Shown: positions 11,166 to 23,604, counted from the stretch's first letter. The stretch is DNA of 64,000 nucleotides from Cherax quadricarinatus (GCF_038502225.1 NC_091378.1:8067535-8131534); one strand, 5' to 3'. Translations and numbers: made by a program. Notes: generated from the sequence alone by a model not told the origin.

Positions 11166-11510
11166 AGTTTTTCTTCTTCTCTTTTTTAGTAAATGTCTAC
11201 AGGAGAAGGGGTTACTAGCCCATTGCTCCCGGCATTTTAGTCGCCTCATACGACACGCATGGCTTACGGAGGAAAGATTCTTTTCCACTTCCCCATGGAC
11301 AATAGAAGAAATAAAGAAGAACAAGAGCTATTTAGAAAAAGGAGAAAAACCTAGATGTATGTATATATATATGCATGTGCGTGTCTGTGAAGTGTGACCA
11401 AAGTGTAAGTAGGAGTAGCAAGATATCCCTGTTATCTAGCGTGTTTATGAGACAGAAAAAGAAACCAGCAATCCTACCATCATGCAAAACATATATATAT
11501 ATATATATAT

Positions 11511-11893
11511 CGTGCCGAATAGGAAAAACTTGCAATTTTGGCTTAAATAGCAACGCTCTTCTTGCCGAATGAGGTAAGCAAAAATTTGTGTATGCAATAA
11601 TTTCGCAAAAAATCCTTCTGAACCTAACGAAAAAAAAAATTGTATTTCATTGTGTTTATTAAATTACTGTAAAGTTATCTAAAATATATTTAGATAGATT
11701 AGGCTAAATTAAATTGCGATTGTTATAATAAGGTTAGGTAAGTTTTCTAAGGTCCTTTCGGTACAAAATTATTAATTTTTACACGAAAATAAATGAAAAA
11801 AAAAATCTTCAAACGCATAAGAGAAAATTTGAGAAAGGACTTAATTTTAAATGAGTTCTTGCTAACTGACCAGTTTTACCTATTCGGCACGAC
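11511..11893 (+). mobile_element. TIR element (GTCGTGCCGAATA family), copy 1
   Basis: About 383 bp bounded by CGTGCCGAAT and TATTCGGCACGAC, flanked on the left by (AT)10 at 11491-11510. It has no coding capacity, an AT-rich interior and an internal AAGGTTAGGTAAG. Ten copies occur in this window. The short terminal inverted repeats and lack of a transposase suit a MITE. A target duplication cannot be read inside AT repeats. Confidence 0.85.
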
Positions 11894-13215
11894 ATACATA
11901 CATGGGAATACTAGAAGCACAAGTTGACTGACAAACATGAAGAACATGCAGGTCACCAATACATTCATGTGAATGAATATTGGACTACGGTCAATATTCT
12001 CCATGCATAAGAGATGTGTACCGGCAGGTACACTATGGAAGAACTCGAGGTCCTAGTAGGGTTATCGAAGCTAAAACCCACACAGTGGCTTGATTATTAA
12101 CTCTAAACTGTGTAGGAAAATGCATCAACTTATTTAATGAAGCCAAGTTTATTGACTTTAGCATACTATAAACAATGGGGAATTTACATATAGTGGAATG
12201 AAAAAGCAAATATTTATTGACTCACGTTTATGCCCATTTAAGGATTACTCTTAAAACTTAACAAACAGAAAATGTATGTTCTAGCCACATACAGCTAGTG
12301 CAAAATGTGCTAGCATACGTCAGTCCAAAATAGAAACTCGCATCTCACCTCTTGTTTGGTAATCTTCAAGGAGTTAGAATATCTAAACCGTAAAAGCTCC
12401 TCATATACCAAGATAAAAAACAGTGCAGAATATTTCCTTTATTAAACACTGTATAAAACGGACCTGGTATATAATACTGGCGTAATTAACAATTCTTCAA
12501 AAATTTCCCATTTATTTTATGGACAGGGAAAGAATGACTTATTTAAAATTTAGTTAACAAGTACTTATTTACAAATATATCTCTGGTCTCCAGACAAGGA
12601 GAGACCAAGTGACATGTTAATTATGTCTTGTCTTTCAAAAGGAATTAACTGTTTTACAGTGTGGTAGCCACTTGACTATGAATTTAACTCAACACTCATT
12701 ATGAATTACCAAATCGCCTTATAAACCCGTGGAGAGAGTAGCATGTTTTTATTCCTGTAGACATTGTCCACTGTCCATGGAGTGAGGTGCACGCCATGTT
12801 ACTCTGTGCAGCATAACTGCAACACGAAACATTGCATGCATTGTCAAAGAGCAAGGTAGCAGTTTACTTACTACGGCTACTGGGATGCCGTGACATGGGG
12901 GACCCTGAAGTGTTCTATGCTGACACGTGTTGTGTTGATGTTATATTTCCCTGTCGTATCTCCAGGTCTAAGTGTTGGTAGGGAAATTTGGGAGCACCGC
13001 TGTTGTGTTGTGGCACCATAAATCCTTCCTTAAATTAAAAATAAGTGTTATTTTTAAAGGTGTCTAAAATAACTCCTGACAAATTATTTTTATATATTTT
13101 TTTTTAGAATTGCAGAATTCCTTTTGCTATGAATAAATCAAATTTGACTTCTTTAGAAACCTCACTATCAGTAATTTAGAACAAGACTGTGATTGTCCGG
13201 CTTTAAACCAATGAC
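11894..13215. other. Unassigned interval, no gene seen
   Basis: Moderately AT-rich, low-repeat sequence with no frame of note and no recognised element. It could be old unique intergenic or intronic DNA. Confidence 0.45.
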
Positions 13216-13292
13216 GTACCGTATTTTCCTGCATATAAGGCTCACTTTTTTCACAAAGATATCTTGAAAAATCACCCTGCGCCTTATATACT
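13216..13292. repeat. Short inverted repeat with CCGTATTTTCC start
   Basis: CCGTATTTTCCTGCATATAA at 13219-13238 starts a region in which GCATATAAGGCTCA pairs with TGCGCCTTATATA about 40 bases later. Sequences of this kind form the ends of some short DNA transposons in animals; no superfamily is claimed. Confidence 0.4.
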
Positions 13293-13774
13293 CAAGATCA
13301 ATGTCAAGGGTAACCTTTGGGTTACGCTTTAGCAGTTGTTTATTAACGTCACGTTACAATTACTTGGTAACATCGTGCCAGCAAGCAGCCGACACTCCGT
13401 ATATCCCAGTAAATACGCAACAAATTTTTAGGTTAATTTGTTACTTTACAAGCGTGATGATGACCTCTACAAATAAAGAAAATTTCCTCATATTTTCCTT
13501 ACATTTTCCTTCACATGTAAATTTTCCTTATTTCTTATTATACATGAAATATTCTTTGATACAAAGTGTTACCCATTTGTAAGTGACCTGGATATTGTTT
13601 TAGCCAGTACGTTACTTACTTTCATGAAGTATTGTAATGACATATTAACAACTTCTTATACAAAGCCTAGAGTACAAGGCGTGGTTTTTATCATGGTCTG
13701 AATAAATGTGAGTGGATTATGAACTAAATAGACAAGAATTGTACGAGGTTACATGTCCAAGTACATAGGTACTG
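13293..13774. other. Unassigned interval
   Basis: A 93-codon plus frame (13301-13582) has no recognisable domain. Nothing else is visible. Confidence 0.35.
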
Positions 13775-13830
13775 ACTGGCAAAATGTTTCGACCATAATA
13801 AGTTCTAAGTGCTTCACAAGTGTCCCATCG
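13775..13830 (+). repeat. PLE tail family 2, degenerate fragment
   Basis: GACTGGCAAAATGTTTCGAC followed by a GCTTCACAAGTGTCCCAT block matches the layout of the family 2 tail at 25752-25823, with several substitutions. Confidence 0.5.
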
Positions 13831-14039
13831 TTCATCTTGTCTATTTTTTAAATCATTTAAGTCCCAGCCGTCATAGTAACATCTTTGGATCTTGATACAG
13901 GTAGTTCTTCAACGATTACCTAATCTATAGGTATGGCCTACTTACACCAGTGGATTTGTCCAGTAGTGACTCTGCCTCTTCCTGCTTCAACTCATCTGAC
14001 TGCAGCATATAAGCCACTTATGTACATTACTCAAGACTG

Positions 14040-14220
14040 ATGGACTGAACACATCGACTCCAGGCTGAGGTGCAGATTACCTCAAACTACTCTTGATTTT
14101 ACACCCTTCTCTGTATTGGACCGATGAAACCACTTGCTGGCAAAACGTTTCCACAGTAAAGATTCCCAGTTCTTGCACAAGTGTCTCATTCTTTCACTTG
14201 TCGGATTTCTAAGCCACTTA
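14040..14220 (+). repeat. PLE tail family 2 fragment
   Basis: ACCGATGAAACCACTTGCTG at 14120 is followed by GCAAAACGTTTCC and later TTGCACAAGTGTCTCATT. These are the family 2 landmarks (CTGATGA, a short stem, GAAACGTTTCC, TTGCACATGTGTC), diverged. No endonuclease frame adjoins it. Confidence 0.55.
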
Positions 14221-14274
14221 CACCACACAGCAAAATGTTTGAGCGTCATAACCAAAGGCACAACCTCCTTTTTA

Positions 14275-14330
14275 ACTATACCTGGAGGGTGTTCCAGGGG
14301 TCACCGCCCCCGTGGCTCCGTCCATGTCAT
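14275..14330 (+). repeat. CCTGGAG...CGCCCCCG dispersed repeat, fragment
   Basis: CCTGGAGGGTGTTCC then GGGGTCACCGCCCCCGTGGC. A longer relative is at 22458-22570. It appears to be part of a dispersed repeat family common in decapods (from memory). Confidence 0.45.
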
Positions 14331-14396
14331 TTTTCTTGCAGGTCTTCCGTTTAGAGAAATACATATTGGATTTAATACACATTTGGCTGATTTCTA

Positions 14397-15350
14397 AAGA
14401 AGCAATGAACAAAATTCCACCTCACTCTTATCTATCTGAAGAATGAGAGGTTCATTAAAATTGATGCTCTATGGTATTGGGGCCTCGGAGAGCAAACGTT
14501 CCGAATGCTCGAAAGCTCTATGGCACGCTCTATGGCACGTCTAATCGCAAATAAACTGATGCTTTGAACTTGTTAGTAAAATTAAACCCTAAACATTCTT
14601 CAAAACTAATTAGACTCGTTTCACGTCACTAAACTTACGTAAATCATGCTAAACACAGACACTAGAACCTCCAACACACGGTCAGTACACTCAGCATGCC
14701 ACAAAATACACTCTTACACAGTGAATACTATATTTTATTTTAAACAATGGGGTATAATAGATAGGCAAACACAATGCACTGAAAAAAAAAATCGAGCAAA
14801 ATTCACATAATTTAAATTCTTGCATTAGTAGAAAGAAAAACATTAAAAAATATTATTTTACTCCAAGAGGTTCTAGACAAGTAATAAATAGGATATAAAA
14901 ATTAGTCTTAACGTGGCAGACTAATTTTATATACAACTTATTCCGAGTTGCAGAGAGGCAGTGTAAATCCATTGTGACTTTTTCACCGTAATCTCTATGG
15001 GAAATGCACAGGTATCACGCTGTACTGACTCACAGAGTCTTACAACCTCAGATGTCAGGTAAGGTGGCGCAAGCGATGCAAATTTAAGCTTTCGTGACTA
15101 ATAGTACAAGACCCTGAAGTCTAAAACTGCGAAAAACACTCGTAACCAAGGCACTTTAACGAATTTTGTTATAAATACACGATCTTAAAAATTATCATGG
15201 CTATTTACAGTGGCATCTAAGAGAAATTAAATATTAAACTAATTACATAAATCTGTTAACAAGTCCCTGACATATCTTTTGACCTGTCAACCAAAGAACC
15301 TGTTCAATGTATATTAATATGTAAAAGAGGCATGTGCATTCTTTGTCTTG
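14397..15350. other. Unassigned AT-rich interval
   Basis: No gene, terminal repeats or recognised element. Frames are short on both strands. Confidence 0.4.
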
Positions 15351-15470
15351 ATTTACAGAGGCTATGTTAACAAGATGTATTTACAGAGGCTAAGTTAATA
15401 AGATATATTTACAGAGGCTATGTTAAAAAGATATATTTACAGAAGCTATGTTAACAAGTTATATATATCT
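15351..15470. repeat. 28-bp minisatellite, 4 copies
   Basis: TTACAGAGGCTATGTTAACA-type units start at 15353, 15381, 15409 and 15437, an exact 28-bp period. Confidence 0.85.
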
Positions 15471-15477
15471 TTCACAC

Positions 15478-16180
15478 ATTAACACAATAAATTGCCGAAT
15501 ACAGTTACACACTAAATAGAACACTAACACGCGTTGTAACCTGCTAAATACACACACACACACACACACACACTGACGTACTGAATAGACTGACACATAC
15601 TGTAACCTAATAAATGCACTGACACACACTGTAACCCATTAAATGCACTCTAAATAAGGTCTTTTTTTCCTAAGCATACTCACCAACACATTATAACTCT
15701 CAAAAAATACGCGAATAAAGCACTCTCATTAAATATGCTAATATACATTGTGACACTAAGAAACAAAAACACTAACACACACTGCAACTGAAGAAACACA
15801 CTTACTCAGCATACATTGCAACACACTAAAACAGTCACTACCACACACTGAAGTTGCTAGGCACACACTAGCACTGATTATATCACCCATCTCGCCGGGT
15901 TACAAAGTGGACAAGACCCGGGTCAGGACAAGACCGACAAACCTCATCCAACATACACTGCCATACCCTCTAACTCCCACTAAAACACACTCCAACTCAC
16001 TAAACACACTCCAAACGCACATAAAACACACCGAACAGACTAACACAGATATATGTTACCAAATCTTTTCAACACAATAAAACGCACAAAACTCATTCCA
16101 GCCACACTAAAAACTCACAAAACATACTCTAATAAACACTAAACACACACTGAGGCCATTTTAACACACCATCCACAAAC
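15478..16180. repeat. Degenerate CA-rich repeat field
   Basis: Loose repetition of words such as AACACACTGTAAC, ACTAACACAC and AAACACAC over about 700 bp, including a short pure AC run at 15549-15572. It reads like an old, diverged AC-derived minisatellite. No gene is seen. Confidence 0.5.
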
Positions 16181-16304
16181 TTTAATCTGCTAATGGCTCC
16201 AAATCTATTTATGTTTACCAGCAACGTACACGGAGTTTCTCTTCTTAATAAAAAAATTACTTGGAGATTTAAAAAAGAGATCTTGGTAGAAAGTTTTGAG
16301 GCTG

Positions 16305-16305
<1 letters not shown>

Positions 16306-16382
<77 letters not shown>
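16306..16382. repeat. (GT)n microsatellite
   Basis: About 70 bp of GT with a TATGTGTACGTACGTAC edge. Confidence 0.97.
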
Positions 16383-16383
<1 letters not shown>

Positions 16384-16855
16384 CGTACGTACTAGCCACA
16401 TAATTATCTCACACAGGTGAAGGCAACCCACACGTGTGATTCACAAACCAAAGCATCTTAACATAACTGACGCATTTCCTCTACCCAATTATCTCCCCCA
16501 TCTCTCTCTCTCTATCTTTCTCTCTCTTCTCTCAATTCTACCTGAACCTCCCTTATCCCTTCGACCCAGTTATCCCTCCTAATTTCTCACTGTCCTCTCA
16601 TTCACCTCCAATCATATTCGCTTCAGAAAGTGACAAGCCAATCGCCGTAATGGACCCTGCTCTTTGATTTACAGTGAGGACACCAATCACTCACCCTGAT
16701 TATTTTAACGACATCTCTGGTCAAAACGCTAAATACCACACAATGTTCTCTATAACAATGGTATATACAGTCCATCTGACAGAGGTAACGTGGCTTTTGT
16801 CTCTGTTTAACAAGACGTCAACGAGGTTAACATTACAACTGGCTGGTGGTCGAGG
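16383..16855. other. Unassigned interval
   Basis: CT-rich around 16500-16550, otherwise unremarkable. No gene recognised. Confidence 0.35.
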
Positions 16856-16857
16856 TT

Positions 16858-16940
16858 AGGTTGGCAGACAGCAACCGTCCAGGGAGGTACGACTCTCATG
16901 TCAAATGAGTGACATATGGAAACCTGTTAAAACTGTTGCA
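16858..16940 (+). repeat. 5' fragment of the RTE-associated short element
   Basis: AGGTTGGCAGACAGCAACCG, then CCAGGGAGGTACGACTCTC, then GAAACCTGTTAAAACTG match the start of the element at 27360-27440 in the same order. Confidence 0.65.
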
Positions 16941-17209
16941 ATATTCCATCTTTGCTGATATTTTCTTCCTGAAGCCGTGAAATAAAAGGTAAATCTTATA
17001 TACTTCTACTTGCAATTTGAGCAGATACCTTTAATTACCTACGTGCTTCTTAATAGATTTTAATCCTGTGATATTTCCTTTGCAACCCGTGAGACTTGGT
17101 CTGAGGCTCGATAGTGATAACGATAGTCCCCAGAGCCGATAACAGATAAAGATTTCGTTTGATACACAAAATAAACCGCACATAGAAGAAACACTTTTGA
17201 TTCAGTGAC

Positions 17210-17305
17210 TAGTTAATGGTCCAAGTTCGACCGAAATCTCGTAATAAGTTTCTATGTGCGAGTTGTTTGTATATTGTTCCAGTCATGATATTGTGCCTTT
17301 TTTCG
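17210..17305 (+). repeat. PLE tail family 3
   Basis: TTAATGGTCCAAGTTCGACC then GAAATCTCG, followed by CTATGTGCGAGTTG and TATTGTTCCAGTCATG. GGTC (17218-17221) can pair with GACC (17229-17232), directly followed by GAAA. From memory, this tail is common in crustacean genomes next to Penelope-like elements. Confidence 0.55.
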
Positions 17306-17329
17306 TAATATCACATTGTTTTTGCTTAA

Positions 17330-17560
17330 CCATGTGTGATCCAGACCGAGCTGGATAAGGTTTCACTACCTTGAGGCAACATTCTGTGATCAAGCGGGAA
17401 AAGAACAAAAGAACTGGTAACAATCAGATCACAGAACGGCAGGGGATCGAACCTATGCCAAACGAGTCTTAAAACTCTCAGGCCAGTGAGTTAACCATAG
17501 ATTATTAGGACTCACTTGTCATGAGTTCGATCCGCACCCGTTCTGTGATTTGTCTGCAAT
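17330..17560. repeat. tRNA-derived SINE-like pair
   Basis: ACAGAACGGCAGGGGATCGA at 17432 and GAGTTCGATCCGCACCCGTT at 17524 are inverted, tRNA-like B-box regions. Between them are anticodon-arm-like words (CAGGCCAGTGAGTTAACC). The layout is of a tRNA-derived repeat folded back on itself; no intact tRNA cloverleaf is claimed. Confidence 0.5.
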
Positions 17561-17589
17561 TGTGTTATTACGATTCCATGAGGCAATTG

Positions 17590-18335
17590 ATAGTAATGCC
17601 AAGAACGGGGGAAAGATTCAGTAAGAGAAAGTGATACAGATATAAAATTATGGTAACATTATCCATGGAAGCAAAGAGGTGAATATATGAGAGTATAGTT
17701 ATATCAAAGCTGTTATATGGGTGTGAAGCATGGGTGGTGAATGTTGCAACAAGGAGAAGGCTGGAGGCAGTGGAGATGTCGTGTCTGAGGGCAGTGTGTG
17801 GTGTGAATATAATGCAGAGAATTCGTAGTTTGGAAATTAGGATGAGGTGTGGGGTTAATAAAATTATTATACAGAGGGTTGAGAAGGGGTTGCTTAGGTG
17901 GCCCAGACATTTAGAGAAGATGGAACTCAATAGAATGACATGGAATGCATATAAATCTATAGTGGAAGGAAGGTGGGGTAGTCTCGGCCTAGGAAAGGTT
18001 GGAGGGGGTAAAGGAGGTTATGTGAGCAAGGGTTTTGGATTTCCAGCAAGCATGCGTGAGCGTGTTAGATAGGAGTGGAGACAAATAGTTTTAAGACTTG
18101 ACGTGCTGTTGGAGTGTGAGCAAGGTAACATTTATGAAGGGATTCAGGGAAACCAGCAGGCCGGACTTGAGTCTTGGAGGTGACAAATACAGTGCCTGTA
18201 CTCTAAAGGGTGTTAATGTTGCAGTTTTATAACTGTAGTGTAAGCACGCCTCTGGAAAGACTGATGGAGTGAATGATGAAAGTTTTTCTTTATCGGCCAC
18301 CCTGCCTTAGTGGGAAACGGCTGTGTTAATAAAAT
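17590..18335 (+). pseudogene. 5'-truncated RTE-like LINE, C-terminal part
   Basis: About 745 bp homologous to the 3' end of the LINE at 27356. It includes YESIV...LLYGCEAWVVNV, then TRRRLEAVEMSCLRAVCGVN, then the C-terminal tail, and a 3' UTR ending CACCCTGCCTTAGTGGGAA and TAATAAAATATAAATAAAT. The 112-codon frame 17734-18072 is only part of this. The G-rich RGRPRKGW motif is degraded (GSLGLGKVGG). A dead 5'-truncated insertion. Confidence 0.85.
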
Positions 18336-18657
18336 ATAAATAAATATTAACACAGTAAACCTATTTGCTAGTTCTCATAGTCCTCCCTGGAGCGAGTTGT
18401 GGGCCTAGTTCCCCAAGTCCCCGCCACAGGGCAGGCCTCAAGATAGACATACACGGCCATGCCTCTCACTCCTTAACCTGCGGCCTTCCTGTCAACATCT
18501 CCCCTCCCGGACTGGCTTGGGCACACCTCACACTGCCAGCTGTAAACTTCATTACTCCAGTGAAGACGCTAGATTACGGCCGTTTATTTCACCTCCCTCT
18601 ACGCTACCTGGCAAGTTATTAGACCAACCCAATAGACAGTTATAACATTATATATAT
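18336..18657. other. Unassigned interval with a GC-rich patch
   Basis: Bases about 18385-18600 are clearly more GC-rich than their surroundings and hold an 85-codon plus frame (18365-18622) with no recognised domain. It could be a fragment of unique sequence. No gene call. Confidence 0.35.
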
Positions 18658-19035
18658 GTCGTGCCGAATAGATAAAATTGATTAATTAGCAAGAGCTCAT
18701 TTAAAATTAAAGCCTTTCTAAAATTTTCTCTTATACGTTTAAAGATATATATTTTTATTTATGTTAATGTAAAAATCAATAATTTTGTACCAAAAGAATC
18801 TTAGAAAACTTACCTGACCTTATTATAGCAAGTGCAATTTAATTTAGCCTAATCCAACTAAATATATTTTAGATAAATTTACAATAATTTAATAATAAAC
18901 ACAATGAAATATATTTTATTCGTTTGGGTCAAAATGATTTTTGCGAAATTATTGCATATACAAATTTTCGCTTGCCGTATTTGGCAAGAAGAGCGTTGCT
19001 ATTTAAGCCAAATTCGCAAGTTTTGCCTATTCGGC
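18658..19035 (-). mobile_element. TIR element (GTCGTGCCGAATA family), copy 2
   Basis: Minus orientation relative to copy 1. It starts GTCGTGCCGAATA and ends CCTATTCGGC at 19035, missing the last bases of the terminal repeat, where the truncated retrotransposon at 19036 begins. Confidence 0.85.

Positions 19036-19890
<855 letters not shown>

Positions 19891-19962
<72 letters not shown>
19891..19962. repeat. (AT)n microsatellite
   Basis: About 72 bp of AT between TIR copy 3 and the PLE tail palindrome. Confidence 0.97.
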
Positions 19963-19965
<3 letters not shown>

Positions 19966-20096
19966 AAACAACCACTGTGAAAGAATAGAGAAATTCCTTG
20001 ATAATGTGAGTAGTCGCGAAAACGCTTGGAATTTCTCTATTCTTTCGCAGTGGTTGCTTTGCATATTCTAATATCACGTGTTGACTGTGATCTTAT

Positions 20097-20099
<3 letters not shown>
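19963..20099. repeat. PLE tail family 1, inverted pair
   Basis: Bases 19963-19997 and 20028-20062 are inverted copies (GCAAAACAACCACTGTGAAA and so on). They are followed by TTGACTGTGATCTTATTGC and a second AT array. It is a shortened version of the pair at 42431-42559. Confidence 0.85.
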
Positions 20100-20174
<75 letters not shown>

Positions 20175-20220
20175 TAGTTAGATAAGAGAAAGAGGGGAGA
20201 GAGAGAGAGAGAGAGAGAGA
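20100..20220. repeat. (AT)n plus (GA)n microsatellites
   Basis: AT to about 20172, then a short linker, then GA dinucleotides at 20197-20220. Confidence 0.95.
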
Positions 20221-20780
20221 TGAATATAGAATTATTAAGTGCTCTTGAAGTTCTTGATTGGTCACCATTCGTTCACGTTCACGAACATTCCTGGCTTTGA
20301 TCCTTTTAAAGATCAAATGCGCGTGTCTGTCTCCCTGTTCTCTGTGCGTCTGTGTCTGTTTTTCTGTCTAATGTTTGCTGCTGTCTCTGCCTGGCTGTTT
20401 GTCTGCCGCTGTTTCTATGCCTATTTCTTTGCATACCTGTCTTGTGCAGTCTATAGAGTTTCTAATCTGGGTTATGATAGACTTAACTATATATTTGGAT
20501 AATATGCGTAATATAGATAGTCGAAAAAAGTTTAATATATTTATAATTGTCTGTGTTATAAGCTGTTTATTTATATCACTGTGATTGAGATTAAAATAGT
20601 CGAGTGGTTTTACTCTGAAAAATTAGAATAGACACGGAGAAAAAGATTGAAAAATATTTTCGGATATACTGAGTATATTCTTAATGAGAACCTGAATGAT
20701 ACACGTTCATATTTGAACGTTTCCTCTTTTGTCTCGGCTATCTCGCTGCCAGACGTATGACTGTTTTTTTTTTAATTTAC
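20221..20780. other. Unassigned interval
   Basis: Bases 20320-20420 are a degenerate TCTG/CTGTTT-rich stretch. An 87-codon frame across it is Cys/Phe/Leu-rich because of that composition. No gene recognised. Confidence 0.35.
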
Positions 20781-20915
20781 AGTCTATGTAACCTAACTTA
20801 GAATAACCTAACCTAGCTTAAAACGGCATAACCTAACTTTATTAACTTGTACTAACTATAAATAACTTAATCTAGCTTCAAATAATTTAATTTAAAATAT
20901 CGTAACGTAACTTAA
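20781..20915. repeat. CCTAAC-rich degenerate repeat
   Basis: Repeated TAACCTAACCTAG and TAACTTAAAAT words with a loose ~10-bp rhythm. It recalls the complement of the arthropod telomere unit TTAGG but is too irregular to be called telomeric. Confidence 0.45.
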
Positions 20916-21028
20916 AATTAAGAAAATTAGATTTTTTTATTGAAAAAATTTCAAACGTTTAAAAGCCTACGTTGAACAATATAAGAAAAAATAATGTTTA
21001 TAATGTTTGTGTCCAGATTCAACCTTGT

Positions 21029-21030
<2 letters not shown>

Positions 21031-21085
<55 letters not shown>
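21031..21085. repeat. (TAA)n microsatellite
   Basis: About 18 trinucleotide copies. Confidence 0.97.
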
Positions 21086-21149
21086 TTTTATATTACTACT
21101 ATACTGATTTGGAAACGCTAAACCCATAAGAGTGTCCTTGTAACGAACC

Positions 21150-22385
21150 CGAAAACTAGCAATGCAAAACTGACACTGTGCAATGACACTTGTTACTCCT
21201 GACACCAAGACTGACACTGTGCAATGACACTTGTTACTCCTGACACCAAGACTGATACTGTTCTGTGACACTTGTTTCTCCTGACACCAAGACTGATACT
21301 GTGCTGTGACACTTGTTTCTCCTGACACCAAGACTGACACTGCTGTGACACTTGTTTCTCCTGACACCAAGACTGATACTGTGCTGTGACACTTGTTTCT
21401 CCTGACACCAAGACTGACACTGCTGTGACACTTGTTACTCCTGACACCAAGACTGACACTGTGCTGTGACACTTGTTACTCCTGACACCAAGACTGACAC
21501 TGTGCTGTGACACTTGTTACTCCTGACACCAAGACTGATACTGTCCTGTGACACTTGTTTCTCCTGACACCAAGACTGATACTGTTCTGTGACACTTGTT
21601 TCTCCTGACACCAAGACTGATACTGTTCTGTGACACTTGTTTCTCCTGACACCAAGACTGATACTGTGCTGTGACACTTGTTTCTCCTGACACCAAGACT
21701 GACACTGTGCTGTGACACTTGTTACTCCTGACACCAAGACTGATACTGTGCTGTGACACTTGTTACTCCTGACACCAAGACTGATACTGTTCTGTGACAC
21801 TTGTTACTCCTGACACCAAGACTGATACTGTTCTGTGACACTTGTTTCTCCTGACACCAAGACTGATACTGTTCTGTGACACTTGTTTCTCCTGACACCA
21901 AGACTGATACTGTTCTGTGACACTTGTTTCTCCTGACACCAAGACTGACACTGCTGTGACACTTGTTTCTCCTGACACCAAGACTGACACTGCTGTGACA
22001 CTTGTTACTCCTGACACCAAGACTGATACTGTGCTGTGACACTTGTTTCTCCTGACACCAAGACTGACACTGCTGTGACACTTGTTACTCCTGACACCAA
22101 GACTGACACTGTGCTGTGACACTTGTTACTCCTGACACCAAGACTGACACTGTGCTGTGACACTTGTTACTCCTGACACCAAGACTGATACTGTTCTGTG
22201 ACACTTGTTTCTCCTGACACCAAGACTGATACTGTGCTGTGACACTTGTTTCTCCTGACACCAAGACTGACACTGCTGTGACACTTGTTACTCCTGACAC
22301 CAAGACTGACACTGTGTTGTGACACTTGATACTCCTGACACCAAGATTGACACTGTGCCACGACACTTGCTACTCCTGACACCAT
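21150..22385. repeat. 41/38-bp minisatellite, about 30 copies
   Basis: The unit is TGACACTTGTTACTCCTGAC then ACCAAGACTGACACTGTGC plus T. Variants alternate GTTACTCC/GTTTCTCC and GACACTG/GATACTG, and several units lack 3 bases (CACTGCTGTG), giving 38 bp. The minus strand is open in all three frames because the unit has no stop in any phase. With a 41-bp period the frame rotates each unit, so a protein is unlikely. Confidence 0.95.
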
Positions 22386-22457
22386 GACACATTTTCATGG
22401 CATCTTCCATTGACAAGAGCCTTTGGAATGTTCTTTTGACATACCCCTAAAATATGT

Positions 22458-22570
22458 TTACCTGGAGTTAACTTGGAGACGATTTCGGGGGTCAACGCCC
22501 CCGGGGATCGGTCTGAGACCAAGCCTCATGGTGGATCAGGGTCTGATCAACCAGGCTGTTCCTCTGCTTT
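22458..22570 (+). repeat. CCTGGAG...CGCCCCCG dispersed repeat
   Basis: CCTGGAGTTAACTTGGAGAC, then GGGGGTCAACGCCCCCGGGG, then CATGGTGGATCAGGGTCTGA and TCAACCAGGCTGTTCC. GGGGG...CCCCC forms a GC hairpin. I recall this as a frequent decapod repeat; the fragment at 14275 is related. Confidence 0.6.
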
Positions 22571-23366
22571 AAAAGAAGTTTCTCCCAGTGAACCTTAATA
22601 AAAAGATTAAAAAAAATGGAAATGCTTCATTATCTCTTGCTTTCATCGTGCAAATTAAAAAATATCTAATGAAATCCAGAAAAATCTGAAGATTATTAAT
22701 GTCTCCGGAAGCCATTTTACGAGTTTTTAATTAATTTATGATCTTCTGAATGCTGCGTAATTTGATTTCAATTTTTATTTCTCCTTGAATCAACAAACAG
22801 TTGGTGTATATACCACGTCGATGTATAAACCAAAATATGTATGTCTTTCGATTTGTATACAGAGGCCAATTTAATCCTTTTCTAAGGTATCTTAATGATC
22901 GTCGTGTTGTTTGATAGGCCTCAAATTCCATCAATGAACACAGCTGCTGGGTTTTATATAGCTAGATGTATCAATACATGTATATCAAAAGATGAATATA
23001 TATCATCAGATGAATAACTTTCAATGTACAGACCAAGTGATGTACTCAGAAATAGTTACCGAGAGGTAACTATTTCTGACTGGTGGTCTATATTTCAGAT
23101 GGAGTTTTGGAGATCCACGAGAAAATCAAGGTAACTGAGAATTTCTACGGAACGTTTCAATCTCTTTTTTTTAAAGATCCTCAAGGCAACTGATAATTTC
23201 CTTTTCCAGAGACTATTTCTGTTCCAAGTCACTGATTGAGAAGACTCACAGAAGGTTTCAATCTTGTATGCATGGCTTTTTTTTAATAATCTTTGAGTTT
23301 ACCTGGGGAAACTAATTTATTCATTTGTGTTCTAGCAAATGCAGTAAATACATCGAGGGTCAATAG

Positions 23367-23368
<2 letters not shown>
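22571..23368. other. Unassigned interval with one clean hairpin
   Basis: CAGAAATAGTTACC (23047-23060) and its exact complement (23065-23078) flank a GAGA loop. The remainder is AT-rich with loosely repeated TTTCAATCT words near 23150-23270. No gene recognised. Confidence 0.5.

Positions 23369-23463
<95 letters not shown>
23369..23463. repeat. (AT)n microsatellite
   Basis: About 95 bp of AT. The word AATACATC.AGGGTCAATA occurs on both sides, so the flanks are a short direct repeat. Confidence 0.95.
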
Positions 23464-23464
<1 letters not shown>

Positions 23465-23552
23465 TGGTTTAAATACATCTAGGGTCAATATATTGATTTA
23501 ACTTTCTTTTCTAAAGCAATAATTACGTCTTGATTGTAAATATTGATAAATC

Positions 23553-23604
<52 letters not shown>
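23553..23604. repeat. (AAT)n microsatellite
   Basis: About 17 trinucleotide copies. Confidence 0.96.

Larger units (their letters stand above)
7997..11490 (-). mobile_element. RTE-like non-LTR retrotransposon, near full length, inactive
   Basis: A minus-strand copy of the element at 27356-30946. It runs from 5' sequence at about 11490 (GGTAGGATTGCTGGTTTC on the minus strand) through an apurinic endonuclease and RT to a 3' end at 7997, where TAATAAAAATAAT runs into AT repeats. The protein order and the microsatellite-like 3' tail fit RTE-clade LINEs; this clade call is from motif memory. Frameshifts and stops disrupt the frame. The extreme 5' end is cut at the AT array 11491-11510. Confidence 0.8.

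Noticed and set aside
17333..17560. Complete inverted SINE with a defined family
   Set aside because: Only the B-box regions are clearly inverted; the boundaries cannot be set, so it is kept as a low-confidence repeat.
20781..20915. Internal telomere array
   Set aside because: CCTAA words are irregular and mixed with AACTTA; there is no run of exact TTAGG units.
21150..22385. Minus-strand frames with SVSLGVRSNKCH-type repeats as a repeat protein
   Set aside because: A 41-bp unit rotates the frame and all three frames are open equally. There is no start, domain or codon-level constraint.
21150..22385. CRISPR-like array
   Set aside because: Units are contiguous without unique spacers and the genome is eukaryotic.
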